Shown here one piece after another: positions 35,547 through 44,623 of a stretch of 64,000 nt of DNA. The stretch comes from Aliirhizobium smilacinae (GTDB taxonomy: Bacteria > Pseudomonadota > Alphaproteobacteria > Rhizobiales > Rhizobiaceae). Every line of letters begins with the position of its first letter. Positions within the stretch are counted from its first letter, which is position 1. The stretch covers positions 186,001 through 250,000 of the forward strand of contig NZ_VDMN01000002.1 in NCBI RefSeq assembly GCF_006335145.1. The letters run 5' to 3'. Below the pieces are notes generated by a model that saw nothing but the letters and a program-made list of their open reading frames with translations, had not been told where the DNA came from and made no database searches. A program made the translations under genes and the position numbers.

Positions 35547-36520
35547 TACGAGTTCCCCTCAAGACGGACGCGGGGATCGACGATCGAATAGAGAATGTCG
35601 ACCAGAAGGTTGATGACGCTGAACATCACGACAGTGATCATCAGGTAGGCGAGGATGACTGGGCGATCGAGAACGCCGATGGCATCGATGATCAGCTTGC
35701 CCATGCCCGGCCATGCGAAGATCGTTTCGGTGACTACGGCAAATGCGATCAGAGAACCGAGTTCGAGACCAATGACCGTGATCAGCGGGATCAGCGTGTT
35801 CTTCAGCACATGTACGGTGACGATGCGGCGTTCCGTCAGGCCCTTGGCGCGGGCGAAACGGACGAAATCGAGCTGCATGGTTTCCATCACGCCGGCGCGG
35901 GTGAGACGAATGACCAGCGAGATCTTGAAAAGCGCCAGATTGAAGGCCGGCAACAGCAGATGCGACAGGCCATCGAGCGTAAACAGCGAAAGCGGCACGC
36001 CGAGTACGTTGACGGTATCACCGCGACCGGACGACGGCAGCCAGCCGTAATAGACGCTGAACAGCATGATCATCACCAGACCGATCCAGAAGGTCGGCAG
36101 GCTGAATCCAAGGATCGAAAAGGTCATGATCGACTTGGAAATGAAGCCCTTCGGCTTCAGGCCAGCATAAACCCCAAGCGGAATGCCGATGACCAGGGCC
36201 ATGAACAACGCGACGAACGCGAGTTCCAGCGTCGCAGGCATGCGGTTCAGGATCAGCGTTAGAGCAGGCTGGTTGAAGACAAAGGAGTTGCCGAGGTCGC
36301 CGGACAGCGCACGGGTCAAAAAGAGCCAGTATTGTTCCCACACCGGCCGATCGAGGCCGAAGGACTGGATGACCTGAAGACGTTCGGCCGGCGTCGCCGT
36401 CGAACTCAGGAGCACGTCGACCGGGTTGCCGACCAGATAGAGGCCGGCAAAGACCAGAACCGACATGACGAGGAGTGTGAGCACGGTCTGCAGCGACCGG
36501 CTTAAAAGATATCCGCTCAT
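35546..36520 (-). CDS. ABC transporter permease, DppB type
   Basis: A 324-residue inner-membrane permease. Helix LTLLVMSVLVFAGLYLVG and NPVDVLLSSTATPAERLQ are followed by the core with loop RFARAKGLTERRIVTVHVLKN and the end DILYSIVDPRVRLEG, typical of DppB. It overlaps the upstream nucleoside hydrolase by 4 bases, so the hydrolase and importer are made together. Confidence 0.92.
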   Translation of the reverse strand: MSGYLLSRSLQTVLTLLVMSVLVFAGLYLVGNPVDVLLSSTATPAERLQVIQSFGLDRPVWEQYWLFLTRALSGDLGNSFVFNQPALTLILNRMPATLELAFVALFMALVIGIPLGVYAGLKPKGFISKSIMTFSILGFSLPTFWIGLVMIMLFSVYYGWLPSSGRGDTVNVLGVPLSLFTLDGLSHLLLPAFNLALFKISLVIRLTRAGVMETMQLDFVRFARAKGLTERRIVTVHVLKNTLIPLITVIGLELGSLIAFAVVTETIFAWPGMGKLIIDAIGVLDRPVILAYLMITVVMFSVINLLVDILYSIVDPRVRLEGNS

Positions 36521-37497
36521 GCGTGTGAGCCTCCAAGGGTTTGTCCGTCGATCGCTTCGCCGCCATGGCGAGCGATGCGCTCGATCAGCAATTCGATGAA
36601 CCCGGCCTCGTCGACCTCGGTGACGACGGTGGCATTGGCCGACCGGTCCATCTTCTTGTAGAAATCGGCATAGGTATAACCCATCGTCAGGCCGGTGACC
36701 TGCACGCCGACAAAAGCCTCACGGCTGGTGAACAGTTCGGGGCGGATCAGCCAGGCGATCGTCGTCGCGTCATGGATCGGCCCGCCTGGACGACCGAAGC
36801 GTTTTTCGTCGCTGCGATCGAAGGTCGAGAAGAGGTTATGGAGCGCTGCACCCGCCTCGCCGCCGGCGCGAAACCGCTTGAAATGCTCGGTGGTAAAGAG
36901 AGCCTGGAAGGTCATGTCGAGCGGCATCAGCACGATCGGCACGCCGGACTGGAAAACGATCTCGGCCGCATGCGGATCGGCATAGATGTTGAATTCGGCC
37001 CATGGTGTGCGGTGACCGAGTGCGGTAAAGGCACCGCCCATCGATACGATCTGGCGAATGCCGCGCGCGACATCCGAGTGCTGGATCAGCGCCAGCGCCA
37101 GATTGGTGAGCGGGCCGATGGCACAGATGGTGATCTGTTCGCCCGCCGCTACAGCAGCGCGGGCCGAACGCACGATAAACTGGATCGCACTCTCTTTCGA
37201 AGGCAAGATATCGCCCGCCTTGACCAGCCTATCATCGAACGAGCCGATGCGGGCATATTTGCCAAAAACCTGCTCGCGCACCAGCGGGCCGCTGGCACCG
37301 GCAAAAACCGGCACGTTACGACGACCGCTCACGCCAACCAGCTTGCAGGCATTCGTCACGGTATGTTCGAGCGAGACATTGCCGGCCACGATCGACAATC
37401 CGAGCACCTCGATTTCCGGCGAAGCAAGCGCCATCAGGATGGCGGCGGCATCGTCCACGCCCGGATCCGCATCGATGATGACCTTGTGGATGCTCAT
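36517..37497 (-). CDS. nucleoside hydrolase (IunH family), copy 2
   Basis: A 326-residue hydrolase that splits the N-glycosidic bond of nucleosides. The calcium site IDADPGVDDAAAILMAL is at residues 8-24, NKACKLVG-type region NACKLVGVSGRRNVPVFAGAS follows, and ICAIGPLTNLALAL plus GGPIHDATTIAWLI (catalytic His-Asp, about 240) are present. No signal peptide, so cytoplasmic. Overlaps copy 1 and the permease by 4 bases each. Confidence 0.9.
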   Translation of the reverse strand: MSIHKVIIDADPGVDDAAAILMALASPEIEVLGLSIVAGNVSLEHTVTNACKLVGVSGRRNVPVFAGASGPLVREQVFGKYARIGSFDDRLVKAGDILPSKESAIQFIVRSARAAVAAGEQITICAIGPLTNLALALIQHSDVARGIRQIVSMGGAFTALGHRTPWAEFNIYADPHAAEIVFQSGVPIVLMPLDMTFQALFTTEHFKRFRAGGEAGAALHNLFSTFDRSDEKRFGRPGGPIHDATTIAWLIRPELFTSREAFVGVQVTGLTMGYTYADFYKKMDRSANATVVTEVDEAGFIELLIERIARHGGEAIDGQTLGGSHA

Positions 37498-38459
37498 GCG
37501 ACAGCCTTTTCTGCGTAACGCGAAAGACGCTCGAGGAAGAAGGCGATCACGCCTTCCGCATCGACCTTGGTGACGATATCAGCATTCGGCTCCAAGCCGC
37601 TCTTGCCATACCAGTCGGCAATTGTCTGGCCCATGCAGAGCTCGCTTTCGTATTCGACAAAAACGCGCGCCTTCTGTGTTTCGAAGAGATGCGGCGTCAG
37701 GATATAGGCCATGACCAGCGGATCATGCAGCGGGCCACCGCGCGAGCCGTAACGGCGCACGTCGTTGCGGTCCCAGAAGGCCATGAGTTCGGCAAGCGTT
37801 TGCGAAATGCGGCCACTGACGCGGGAAAACTCGGCGACATGTTCAGGCTTCAGCATGACCTGATGGGTGGCGTCCAGCGCCAGCGCTACGATCGGGATGC
37901 CGCTCGAGAATACTACATGGGCTGCATGCGGATCGGCCAGAACGTTGAATTCCGAGGTCATCGTCCGGTTGCCTGGCTCGCGATAGGCACCGCCCATCAT
38001 GACGATACGTTCGATGCCGTCTGCGAGTTGCGGCTTCATGCGCAAGGCAACGGCGACATTGGTAAGCGGGCCAAGGCAGCAGAGCGTAATGCGCTCGCCG
38101 GTTTCGGCGGCATTGCCAAGCGCCTCGACCAGGAAATCGACAGCGGACATGTCTTCCGCCTTTTTCACCGGCTCCGGAAAGGTCGTGTTGCCAAGCCCGG
38201 TCTTGCCATGGAACTGGCCATGGATCGGCTCGCGTAACATCGGCCGGAAACAGCCGGCATAAACGGGAATATCGGTGCGGTTTCCGAGTTCGCAGACCTG
38301 CAACGCATTGCGCACCGTCCGCTCCAGCGGCTGGTTGCCACTGACCGGCGTAATGCCGAGGATGTTCAGTTCCGGCGACACGAATGCGGTTAAAAGCGCA
38401 ATCGTGTCGTCGATACCGGGATCACAATCGACGATGATCGAAATCGGCTTCATTCTCAA
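37494..38459 (-). CDS. nucleoside hydrolase (IunH family), copy 1
   Basis: A 321-residue nucleoside hydrolase. Calcium site VDCDPGIDDTIALLTAF (about 9-25), substrate regions CCLGPLTNVAVALRM (about 125) and MMGGAYREPGNRTMTSEFNVLADPHAA (about 150), and GGPLHDPLVMAYIL (about 240) with the His-Asp pair. It is clearly a diverged paralogue of copy 2. Two copies in one operon suggest two base types or two sugar types. Confidence 0.9.
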   Translation of the reverse strand: MRMKPISIIVDCDPGIDDTIALLTAFVSPELNILGITPVSGNQPLERTVRNALQVCELGNRTDIPVYAGCFRPMLREPIHGQFHGKTGLGNTTFPEPVKKAEDMSAVDFLVEALGNAAETGERITLCCLGPLTNVAVALRMKPQLADGIERIVMMGGAYREPGNRTMTSEFNVLADPHAAHVVFSSGIPIVALALDATHQVMLKPEHVAEFSRVSGRISQTLAELMAFWDRNDVRRYGSRGGPLHDPLVMAYILTPHLFETQKARVFVEYESELCMGQTIADWYGKSGLEPNADIVTKVDAEGVIAFFLERLSRYAEKAVA

Positions 38460-38487
38460 ATGCCTTCAATGTGTGGGATCAGAAATT

Positions 38488-39369
38488 TCAGAGCGCGCCT
38501 ATATCGCGCAACACGCCGGCAATTTCCGCCCGCGCCGCATCATTCAGCGGCATTTGCGGATGCATCGGTGCGCCGACGGCAAAACCCTGCAGGTCGAGCG
38601 CCGTCTTGACACAAGCGGCGATCGAATATTTCGCGAAGATCTCGTTCAGTTTCCACAGCGGCCGCTGCAACTCCATTGCGCGCGTCCAGTCACCCGCCTT
38701 GGCAGCTTCGTAGAGTTCGATGCTCTGTCTTGGCGCAATACAGGCTGGACCGGCCATCCAGCCAACACCGCCAATCATCATCACGCAGGTCGGAATATGC
38801 GCGGAGGCAGCAAACACCTCCATCCGACCACGGGTACGCTCGATGATAGAAAGAAGACGACCGGTATTGGTGGAGGCATCCTTGATGTAGCGGATGTTTT
38901 CGATGTGGCTCAGCCGCTCGATCACCGGCAGTGACAGATCGGAACGCTGGAACTGCGGATTGGTGTAGAGCACCACCGGTCGACCTTTGGCCGCCTTGGC
39001 AATCGCTGTAAAATAGGCTTCCACGCCCTCGTCGCTCACCGGAAAATAAGCTTCGAGGATTGCCAGAATACCGTCCGCTCCTGCATCCACCATATATTCC
39101 GTCTGGGCGACGGCATCGGCAGTCGAGGTCGACGCCACGCCGGCGACAACTGGGACCCGGCCACTGCTGGCCGAAATCACAGTATCGACGACGCGGCGTC
39201 TCTGCTCTTGGGAGAGATAGGCAAATTCACCCGTGCTGCCGAGCGGCGCCAGACCGTGGACACCCTCATCGATGAGATGATCCACCAGATCCGTCAGAAG
39301 GTTTTGCATCACCTTGCCGGTTTGGTCGATCGGCGAGACGAGATAGGGGAATACACCGCTGAAGGACAT
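38488..39369 (-). CDS. DapA-family aldolase/lyase
   Basis: A 293-residue class I aldolase-type protein. Pyruvate-binding [17 protein letters not shown] (about 42-58), the Tyr of [10 protein letters not shown] (about 133) and the Schiff-base Lys of [10 protein letters not shown] (about 160) are in the standard places. It lies between the binding-protein gene and the nucleoside hydrolases. No known nucleoside pathway needs such an enzyme, so the imported compound probably carries an extra acid or modified sugar part (inference). Confidence 0.83.
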   Translation of the reverse strand: MSFSGVFPYLVSPIDQTGKVMQNLLTDLVDHLIDEGVHGLAPLGSTGEFAYLSQEQRRRVVDTVISASSGRVPVVAGVASTSTADAVAQTEYMVDAGADGILAILEAYFPVSDEGVEAYFTAIAKAAKGRPVVLYTNPQFQRSDLSLPVIERLSHIENIRYIKDASTNTGRLLSIIERTRGRMEVFAASAHIPTCVMMIGGVGWMAGPACIAPRQSIELYEAAKAGDWTRAMELQRPLWKLNEIFAKYSIAACVKTALDLQGFAVGAPMHPQMPLNDAARAEIAGVLRDIGAL

Positions 39370-39405
39370 GGTGGACCGCTCCTGTTTATCGTTGTTACGC
39401 CGGGC

Positions 39406-40956
39406 TCAGTTCGGCTTTACGTAATAAGGAAGCGTGTAGGCATCGGAGCGGCCGGCATAGGCGATGTCGCTCTTCACCGCCCAGGTATTGGCCAGATAGA
39501 AGACCGGGATGACACCGAGGTCCGTCATGGCGATCTCCGTTGCCTTCCTCAGCAACTCTTCACGCTTGGCATCGTCGAGCGTCGAACGGGCTTCATTCAG
39601 AGCCTTGTCGAATTCCGGGTTGGAATAGCGACCACGATTGCCCTGGCCGGCTTTCTCGCCGTAGCTTTCGAGAATTGGCCCGAGAACGCCGGAAGCTTCT
39701 CCGGTTTCGACCGCCGCACCGCCCATGATGAACGAGAACTCGAGGTTCGAGGCGCGGGTGAAATAAACGCTACCCGGCAATGTCGCGACTTCCGTCTTGA
39801 TACCGACACGGCTGAAGAACTGGCCGATCGCCTGTGCAACCTTGCTATCGTTCGGATAACGGTCGTTCGAGGCATGGAAGGTCAGCGAGAAGCCATTCGG
39901 ATAACCGGCCTTTGCCAGCAGTTCCTTGGCCTTGTTCGGATCATAGGCATCGACCTTGATGGCCGGATCATAACCGAAATAGCCCTCAGGCACGACCTGA
40001 CCGGCCGGCACGCCCTGGCCGTCCATGATGCGGTCGACAAGCGCTTCGCGGTTGATCGACAGCGACAGCGCCCGGCGTACATCGGCATTCAGCAGCGGGT
40101 TCTTGCCGTCCGGACCCTTGGCAAACGGCGATTCCGCGCGGTTTTGGTCCATGTGCAGATACATGATGCGGTTGCCGGCAATGTTGACGACCTTCATCTT
40201 GTCCGACGCCTCCAGACGGCGGGTATCGGCCGTCGGGATGTTCTCGATCATGTCGACATCACCGGAAAGCATGGCGGCGACGCGGGCGCTTGGGTTTTTG
40301 AAGACGCGGAATGTGACCTTATCCCAGGCGGCCTTTTCGCTCCAGTAGTCAGCGTTCTTAGCAACGACGACATTGTCATCCGGTGACCAGGAAACGAACT
40401 TGAACGGGCCGGTGCCGATGACACCCTTGCCGGTATTCATCTCGCCGGTCGTCACCTTTTCCATCTCGGCCGGCAGAATGGCGATACGGCTGAGATTATT
40501 CAAAAGCAGCGGCGTCGGACCCGACGTCTTGATCCGCACGGTCAGCGGATCGACGGCGGTGACTTCCGTGATCGCCTTGACGTAAGCGGCAAACGAGCTC
40601 GGGCTGTTGGTCGAGGCAAGCGGAATGCGCTTGATGCTGGCCACCACGTCTTCAGCGGTGAAATCGCTGCCGTCGTGGAATTTCACGCCTTCGCGCAGCT
40701 TGAATTCCCAGGTCGTCTCATCAACGATCTTCCAGGAAACAGCCAATGCCGGCTGGATCTGCTGCTTCTCATCCTGGTTGACTAGACCGTCGAAAATATT
40801 GCGCGCCATCGCGCTGTTCGGGCCGACGACATAGAACTGCGGGTCCATGGACGTCGTCGAGGCGGACAGACCAACGGTAAGATCCCGGGCCTGGATTGCG
40901 AGCGGCATGGCGAAAACGGATGCTGCCATTGCGGCTGCGAACACAGAAAACTTCAT
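39406..40956 (-). CDS. ABC transporter periplasmic substrate-binding protein, family 5
   Basis: A 516-residue DppA-family binding protein. Signal peptide MKFSVFAAAMAASVFAMPLA with cleavage after IQA (about 23). Family marks: WEFKLREGVKFHDGSDFTAEDVVASIKR (about 80) and VRRALSLSINREALVDRIMDGQG (about 290). First gene of the region D operon, divergent from the LysR gene. GGAG lies before the ATG. Confidence 0.92.
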   Translation of the reverse strand: MKFSVFAAAMAASVFAMPLAIQARDLTVGLSASTTSMDPQFYVVGPNSAMARNIFDGLVNQDEKQQIQPALAVSWKIVDETTWEFKLREGVKFHDGSDFTAEDVVASIKRIPLASTNSPSSFAAYVKAITEVTAVDPLTVRIKTSGPTPLLLNNLSRIAILPAEMEKVTTGEMNTGKGVIGTGPFKFVSWSPDDNVVVAKNADYWSEKAAWDKVTFRVFKNPSARVAAMLSGDVDMIENIPTADTRRLEASDKMKVVNIAGNRIMYLHMDQNRAESPFAKGPDGKNPLLNADVRRALSLSINREALVDRIMDGQGVPAGQVVPEGYFGYDPAIKVDAYDPNKAKELLAKAGYPNGFSLTFHASNDRYPNDSKVAQAIGQFFSRVGIKTEVATLPGSVYFTRASNLEFSFIMGGAAVETGEASGVLGPILESYGEKAGQGNRGRYSNPEFDKALNEARSTLDDAKREELLRKATEIAMTDLGVIPVFYLANTWAVKSDIAYAGRSDAYTLPYYVKPN

Positions 40957-41020
40957 AATGGGGACTCCTCCGGGTTGTCCGACCTCCGCACTCTCCCTGC
41001 GGGGTGGAAATGAGTTAAAG

Positions 41021-41036
41021 CTTTCTTACGAGAAAG
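41021..41036. promoter_or_regulatory. LysR-type binding palindrome
   Basis: CTTTCT, TACG, AGAAAG is a perfect 6-bp inverted repeat that contains the T-N11-A pattern of LysR-type regulators. It lies between the divergent LysR gene and the binding-protein gene, so it is the likely site controlling both. Confidence 0.65.
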
Positions 41037-41092
41037 AAAAATTGCATTTCGTATTCGATCCATGCCTAAATGTTATGGAGGAGACTTGAAGC

Positions 41093-41977
41093 ATGCGATT
41101 GAAACCAAGACAGGTCGAAGCCTTTCGGGCTGTGATGATGGCTGGCGGAATTACCGCTGCTGCAGATGCGATGAACGTTACCCAACCGGCCGTAAGCAGG
41201 CTCATCCGCGACCTTGAAGATATCGTCCAGATGACATTGTTCGAGCGGATCGGCGCACGCCTTGTCCCCACTGCGGAGGCGACGCAGTTTTATCGCGAGG
41301 TCGAGCGCCTTTATCTTGGCCTCGACCAGATTGCTCAAGCCGCCGACGATATACGCCTGCACAAGAATACAGTCCTGCGTATCGCCAGCGTAACATCGCT
41401 CGTCCGTCCCTATCTGCACCAAGCTATCATTGACGTGATCGGTCAGCGCCTCGATATCCCGCTGGTGATCGAGGTCGAAAACAGCCGCTATATCTGGGAC
41501 ATGGTGGAGCAGAACCGCTACGATCTCGGTCTGGTCTTCGCCTCGCCGCGCATGGCGGAAAAAAACGTCGTTCGCCTCCATAGCGCGCTTGCAGTTGCTG
41601 CGATGGCACCGGGCCACCGGTTGGCGGGACGTTCCGTTATCACGCCGGCCGACCTGATCGATGAGCGCGTGCTTATACCGGGCAGGAATTCCCCTTTGCG
41701 CCTTTCTCTGGACAAAGCCTTCTCGCGCGAGGATCATCAGCCGGTCAGCACGATGGAGACATCCATGCTGAACTGCTGCTACTTCGCCGCTGCCGGCATG
41801 GGAATTGGGATTGTCGATCAGACGAGCCTGAGATCCGCGGGAGCGGAGGTGGTTGCGATTCCCTTCGAACCGAGCATCGAGGTTTCCTATTTCGCGATAC
41901 GCCCAAGTGGTGGGCAGCGGATCGCAATCCTCGATGAGATCATCAGCCGGATCCAGCATCTGATGCAGGATCAATAG
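41093..41977 (+). CDS. LysR-family transcriptional regulator
   Basis: A 294-residue regulator. The N-terminal winged helix shows RLKPRQVEAFRAVMMAGGITAAADAMNVTQPAVSRLIRDLE in two parts (residues 2-42). The effector domain runs from about 90 to 290. GGAGGAG precedes the ATG. Divergent from the region D operon by 136 bp with a T-N11-A palindrome between, so it most likely activates that operon when a pathway compound binds. Confidence 0.9.
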   Translation: MRLKPRQVEAFRAVMMAGGITAAADAMNVTQPAVSRLIRDLEDIVQMTLFERIGARLVPTAEATQFYREVERLYLGLDQIAQAADDIRLHKNTVLRIASVTSLVRPYLHQAIIDVIGQRLDIPLVIEVENSRYIWDMVEQNRYDLGLVFASPRMAEKNVVRLHSALAVAAMAPGHRLAGRSVITPADLIDERVLIPGRNSPLRLSLDKAFSREDHQPVSTMETSMLNCCYFAAAGMGIGIVDQTSLRSAGAEVVAIPFEPSIEVSYFAIRPSGGQRIAILDEIISRIQHLMQDQ

Positions 41978-42102
41978 CTGCCTGCGAGTATCGAGCAGAG
42001 CCGTGGCGGCGATCCGCTCGGTGCCAAAGCAGGCAGGCCAATTTTGGTCCCGCCCGCTGCTCAGTACGTCCTGCCGAAGGCCGTTGAGGTTGCGTTGAGC
42101 CC

Positions 42103-44202
42103 TTACGGCCGCACGCTTGCCTTTCGCCCGGATGCCAGTAACTCCGCCTCGTCGGCAACGATGGAGGCAGCTTCCGTTCTCAAGACGTCCTTCGCGTTCT
42201 TGCGAGCATTCTCGATCGCAAGATCGGCACTCAGGCTACGTTCGTTTGCCTGCAGACCATCGTCCTCGCTACGAAGAAAACCGTCATCCGCCTGCTCGCG
42301 CGCCTTCAGGCGGTTTGCGAGAGCCGTCATTTCGTTTCGGCGCTCGGTCTCGTTGAGCGAAATCACGCGCTTTTCTCGCTGCGCCTTCAATTCGGCGGCG
42401 TCCTCTACAAAGCGCTGGAAATCCCGATCGTTTTTCACTCGATCTTCATGGCGGCTTTGTAGTTGCGGCAGCAACGCGGCCGTCTTGCCGGACGCGGTAT
42501 ATTTCGCGGGCTTGATCTTGGCCCATGGCAACGCATTGTCGTAACTCGCCTCGCCAAGAGTTTTGGGGTCCGAAAGACCAGGCAGACTTATATCGGGCGT
42601 CACGCCGCGCAGCTGTGTCGTACCGCCATCGACCCGGAAGAACTGGGCAATCGTCAACTTCAGCTGACCGAATTTCGGCGTGCTGTTGTGGGCTGCCTGA
42701 TCAAGATCGATCACGGTCTGCACCGTCCCCTTGCCGAAACTGGGTTCGCCGATGATAACGCCACGGCCGTAATCCTGTATGGCGGCGGCAAAGATTTCAG
42801 AGGCCGATGCTGAACCTCGATTTATCAAGACGCCGACCGGGCCAGCCCATGCAGGCTTGGATAGATTATCGCTTTCGACCTCGACCCTGCCCGTGGCATC
42901 ACGTTGCTGAACAACGGGACCTTTTCCGATGAACAGGCCAGTCAAATCGATCGCCTCGGCCAGCGAACCGCCACCGTTGTCGCGCAGATCGATCAGAACG
43001 CCATCGACATTTTCCTGCTTCAGTTCGCCCAGAAGCTTGGCGACGTCCCGGCTTGCGCTTCTGTAGTCCTTGTCGCCTTTTCGCCGTGCCTCAAAGTCCT
43101 CGTAAAACGCCGGCAAGGTGATCACCCCGACTTTACGAGCGACACCACGATCCTCCACGGGAAGGATGGTCTTTTTTGCAGCCTGCTTTTCAAGGCTGAT
43201 CTTGTCCCGGACCAGACTGATGACGCGATGGGTTCCATTCCCGGCAGTCTCGGCCGGCAGGATATCGAGCCGCACAACGGAATCTTTCTCGCCACGGATC
43301 AACTGGACGACTTCGTCGAGACGAATCCCCACCACTTCCTTCACTGCGCCATCTTTGTCTTGACCGACACCGATAATGCGATCCCCGACCGCCAGTTGCC
43401 CGGACAATTGCGCCGGCCCCCCAGGCACAAGCTCACGAATGGTCGTGTAACCATCGCGTTCCTGCAGGACCGCTCCGATGCCGACCAATGAAAGCTTCAT
43501 CGAAATGTCGAAATCAGCCGAGGCGGCAGCGCCGAAATAGTCCGTATGCGGATCGACGGAGGTCGTGTAGGCCGCCATGAAGGACTGGAACACGTCGTCA
43601 CTCTTGTAAGTGTAGACACGTTGCTGGATGTTCTCGTAACGCTTGTCGAGCGTATTGCGAATTGTAGCATCTGACTGGCCCGCCAGTTTCAGCCGCAGCC
43701 AATCGTTCTTTACGCTTTTGCGCCACAGGTCATGGATCTGCGTTTCCGATTGCGGCCACGGCTCATCCTCCCGCGAAAGCGGGTAGTCTTCCTGCACGCT
43801 GAAATCGAAGCCCTGTTTGAGCGCGCTGCGCGCAAACGTCATGCGGTCGACAACGCGCTGCGAGTAAACGTTGAAAATCGAAAACGGGATTTTCAGGTCT
43901 TCGCCAATGATGGCATCGTCGATCCTGGTCCTGTCGACCATGAACGTGTCGATATCGGCTTTCAGGAAAAAGCTCCGGTCCGGATCTAAAGCTTTGAGGT
44001 ACCGGTCCATGATCTTTGCGGACAGGGCATCATCGAGCGGAACCGGCTTGTATGCGTATCGCCCCAGGAATTGCGCACTCAACTGAGCGGCTTCCGCCTG
44101 GTTCTGCAGAGGCGAGAGAACCGGCGGAGATCTGAGTTCCAGAGAATATGCCGACGGGGCCAGTAGAAGAAACAGGCCGATGAAACCGGTTCGAATGCGC
44201 AT
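42103..44202 (-). CDS. prc: C-terminal (tail-specific) processing protease Prc
   Basis: A 699-residue periplasmic serine protease. A signal peptide (MRIRTGFIGLFLLLAPSAYS) is followed by an N-domain (about 25-215), a PDZ domain (about 225-320, GIGAVLQERDGYTTIRELVPGGPAQLSGQLAVGDRIIGVG) and the S41 domain. The catalytic pair is Ser in INRGSASASEIF and Lys in EPSFGKGTVQT (about 440-475). The C-terminal DUF3340-like region (LPQLQSRHEDRVKNDRDFQ) is the Prc type, not the shorter CtpA. Usual targets are proteins with nonpolar C-termini and cell-wall enzymes. It stands alone, unrelated to the flanking operons. Confidence 0.92.
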   Translation of the reverse strand: MRIRTGFIGLFLLLAPSAYSLELRSPPVLSPLQNQAEAAQLSAQFLGRYAYKPVPLDDALSAKIMDRYLKALDPDRSFFLKADIDTFMVDRTRIDDAIIGEDLKIPFSIFNVYSQRVVDRMTFARSALKQGFDFSVQEDYPLSREDEPWPQSETQIHDLWRKSVKNDWLRLKLAGQSDATIRNTLDKRYENIQQRVYTYKSDDVFQSFMAAYTTSVDPHTDYFGAAASADFDISMKLSLVGIGAVLQERDGYTTIRELVPGGPAQLSGQLAVGDRIIGVGQDKDGAVKEVVGIRLDEVVQLIRGEKDSVVRLDILPAETAGNGTHRVISLVRDKISLEKQAAKKTILPVEDRGVARKVGVITLPAFYEDFEARRKGDKDYRSASRDVAKLLGELKQENVDGVLIDLRDNGGGSLAEAIDLTGLFIGKGPVVQQRDATGRVEVESDNLSKPAWAGPVGVLINRGSASASEIFAAAIQDYGRGVIIGEPSFGKGTVQTVIDLDQAAHNSTPKFGQLKLTIAQFFRVDGGTTQLRGVTPDISLPGLSDPKTLGEASYDNALPWAKIKPAKYTASGKTAALLPQLQSRHEDRVKNDRDFQRFVEDAAELKAQREKRVISLNETERRNEMTALANRLKAREQADDGFLRSEDDGLQANERSLSADLAIENARKNAKDVLRTEAASIVADEAELLASGRKASVRP

Positions 44203-44623
44203 TCAGCTTTAATCCCAGGTGCAGTGTCGAGATATGTCAGGTGTTGCATTAACTCTGCTCTTTTAGCAACCCAAGTTTATGCGCAACAATTTGTGTTTGA
44301 TGCCACATACAATCGACACTATTGCCGATTCCGACCAAATCAGCGCACCGCTTGCGTTGCATGACCGCCAGGTTTTGGAGGCGTTCCAATATTTTTTATT
44401 TGTAGAGCCTATGTCCCAGATGTCGGATCCAGGGCTTTAACCGCTCAATCTTTTGCATCGAATGGAGGGACGCACTATCGGCCCAAGCTCCTCGCGGTAG
44501 CGCCGTAACAGAGGTGGCCATTCGGCACTTAAGGTGCAGACAATCCAATACCGGAAGGGCGAGTGGTGCGACCAGTTTCGACAACCCGGATACATCGAAC
44601 TCCTTTCCGTCGCCATAGCCTCA
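44203..44623. other. 421-bp stretch without a convincing gene
   Basis: Must contain the promoter of prc, but I see no strong -35/-10 pair. A 62-codon frame on the minus strand has no ribosome site and an unusual composition. No tRNA, terminator or insertion sequence recognised. Confidence 0.5.

Noticed and set aside
33807..35591. A 594-codon open frame on the plus strand
   Set aside because: Antisense to the double ATPase and permease; the translation is dominated by charged, low-complexity runs and has no domain.
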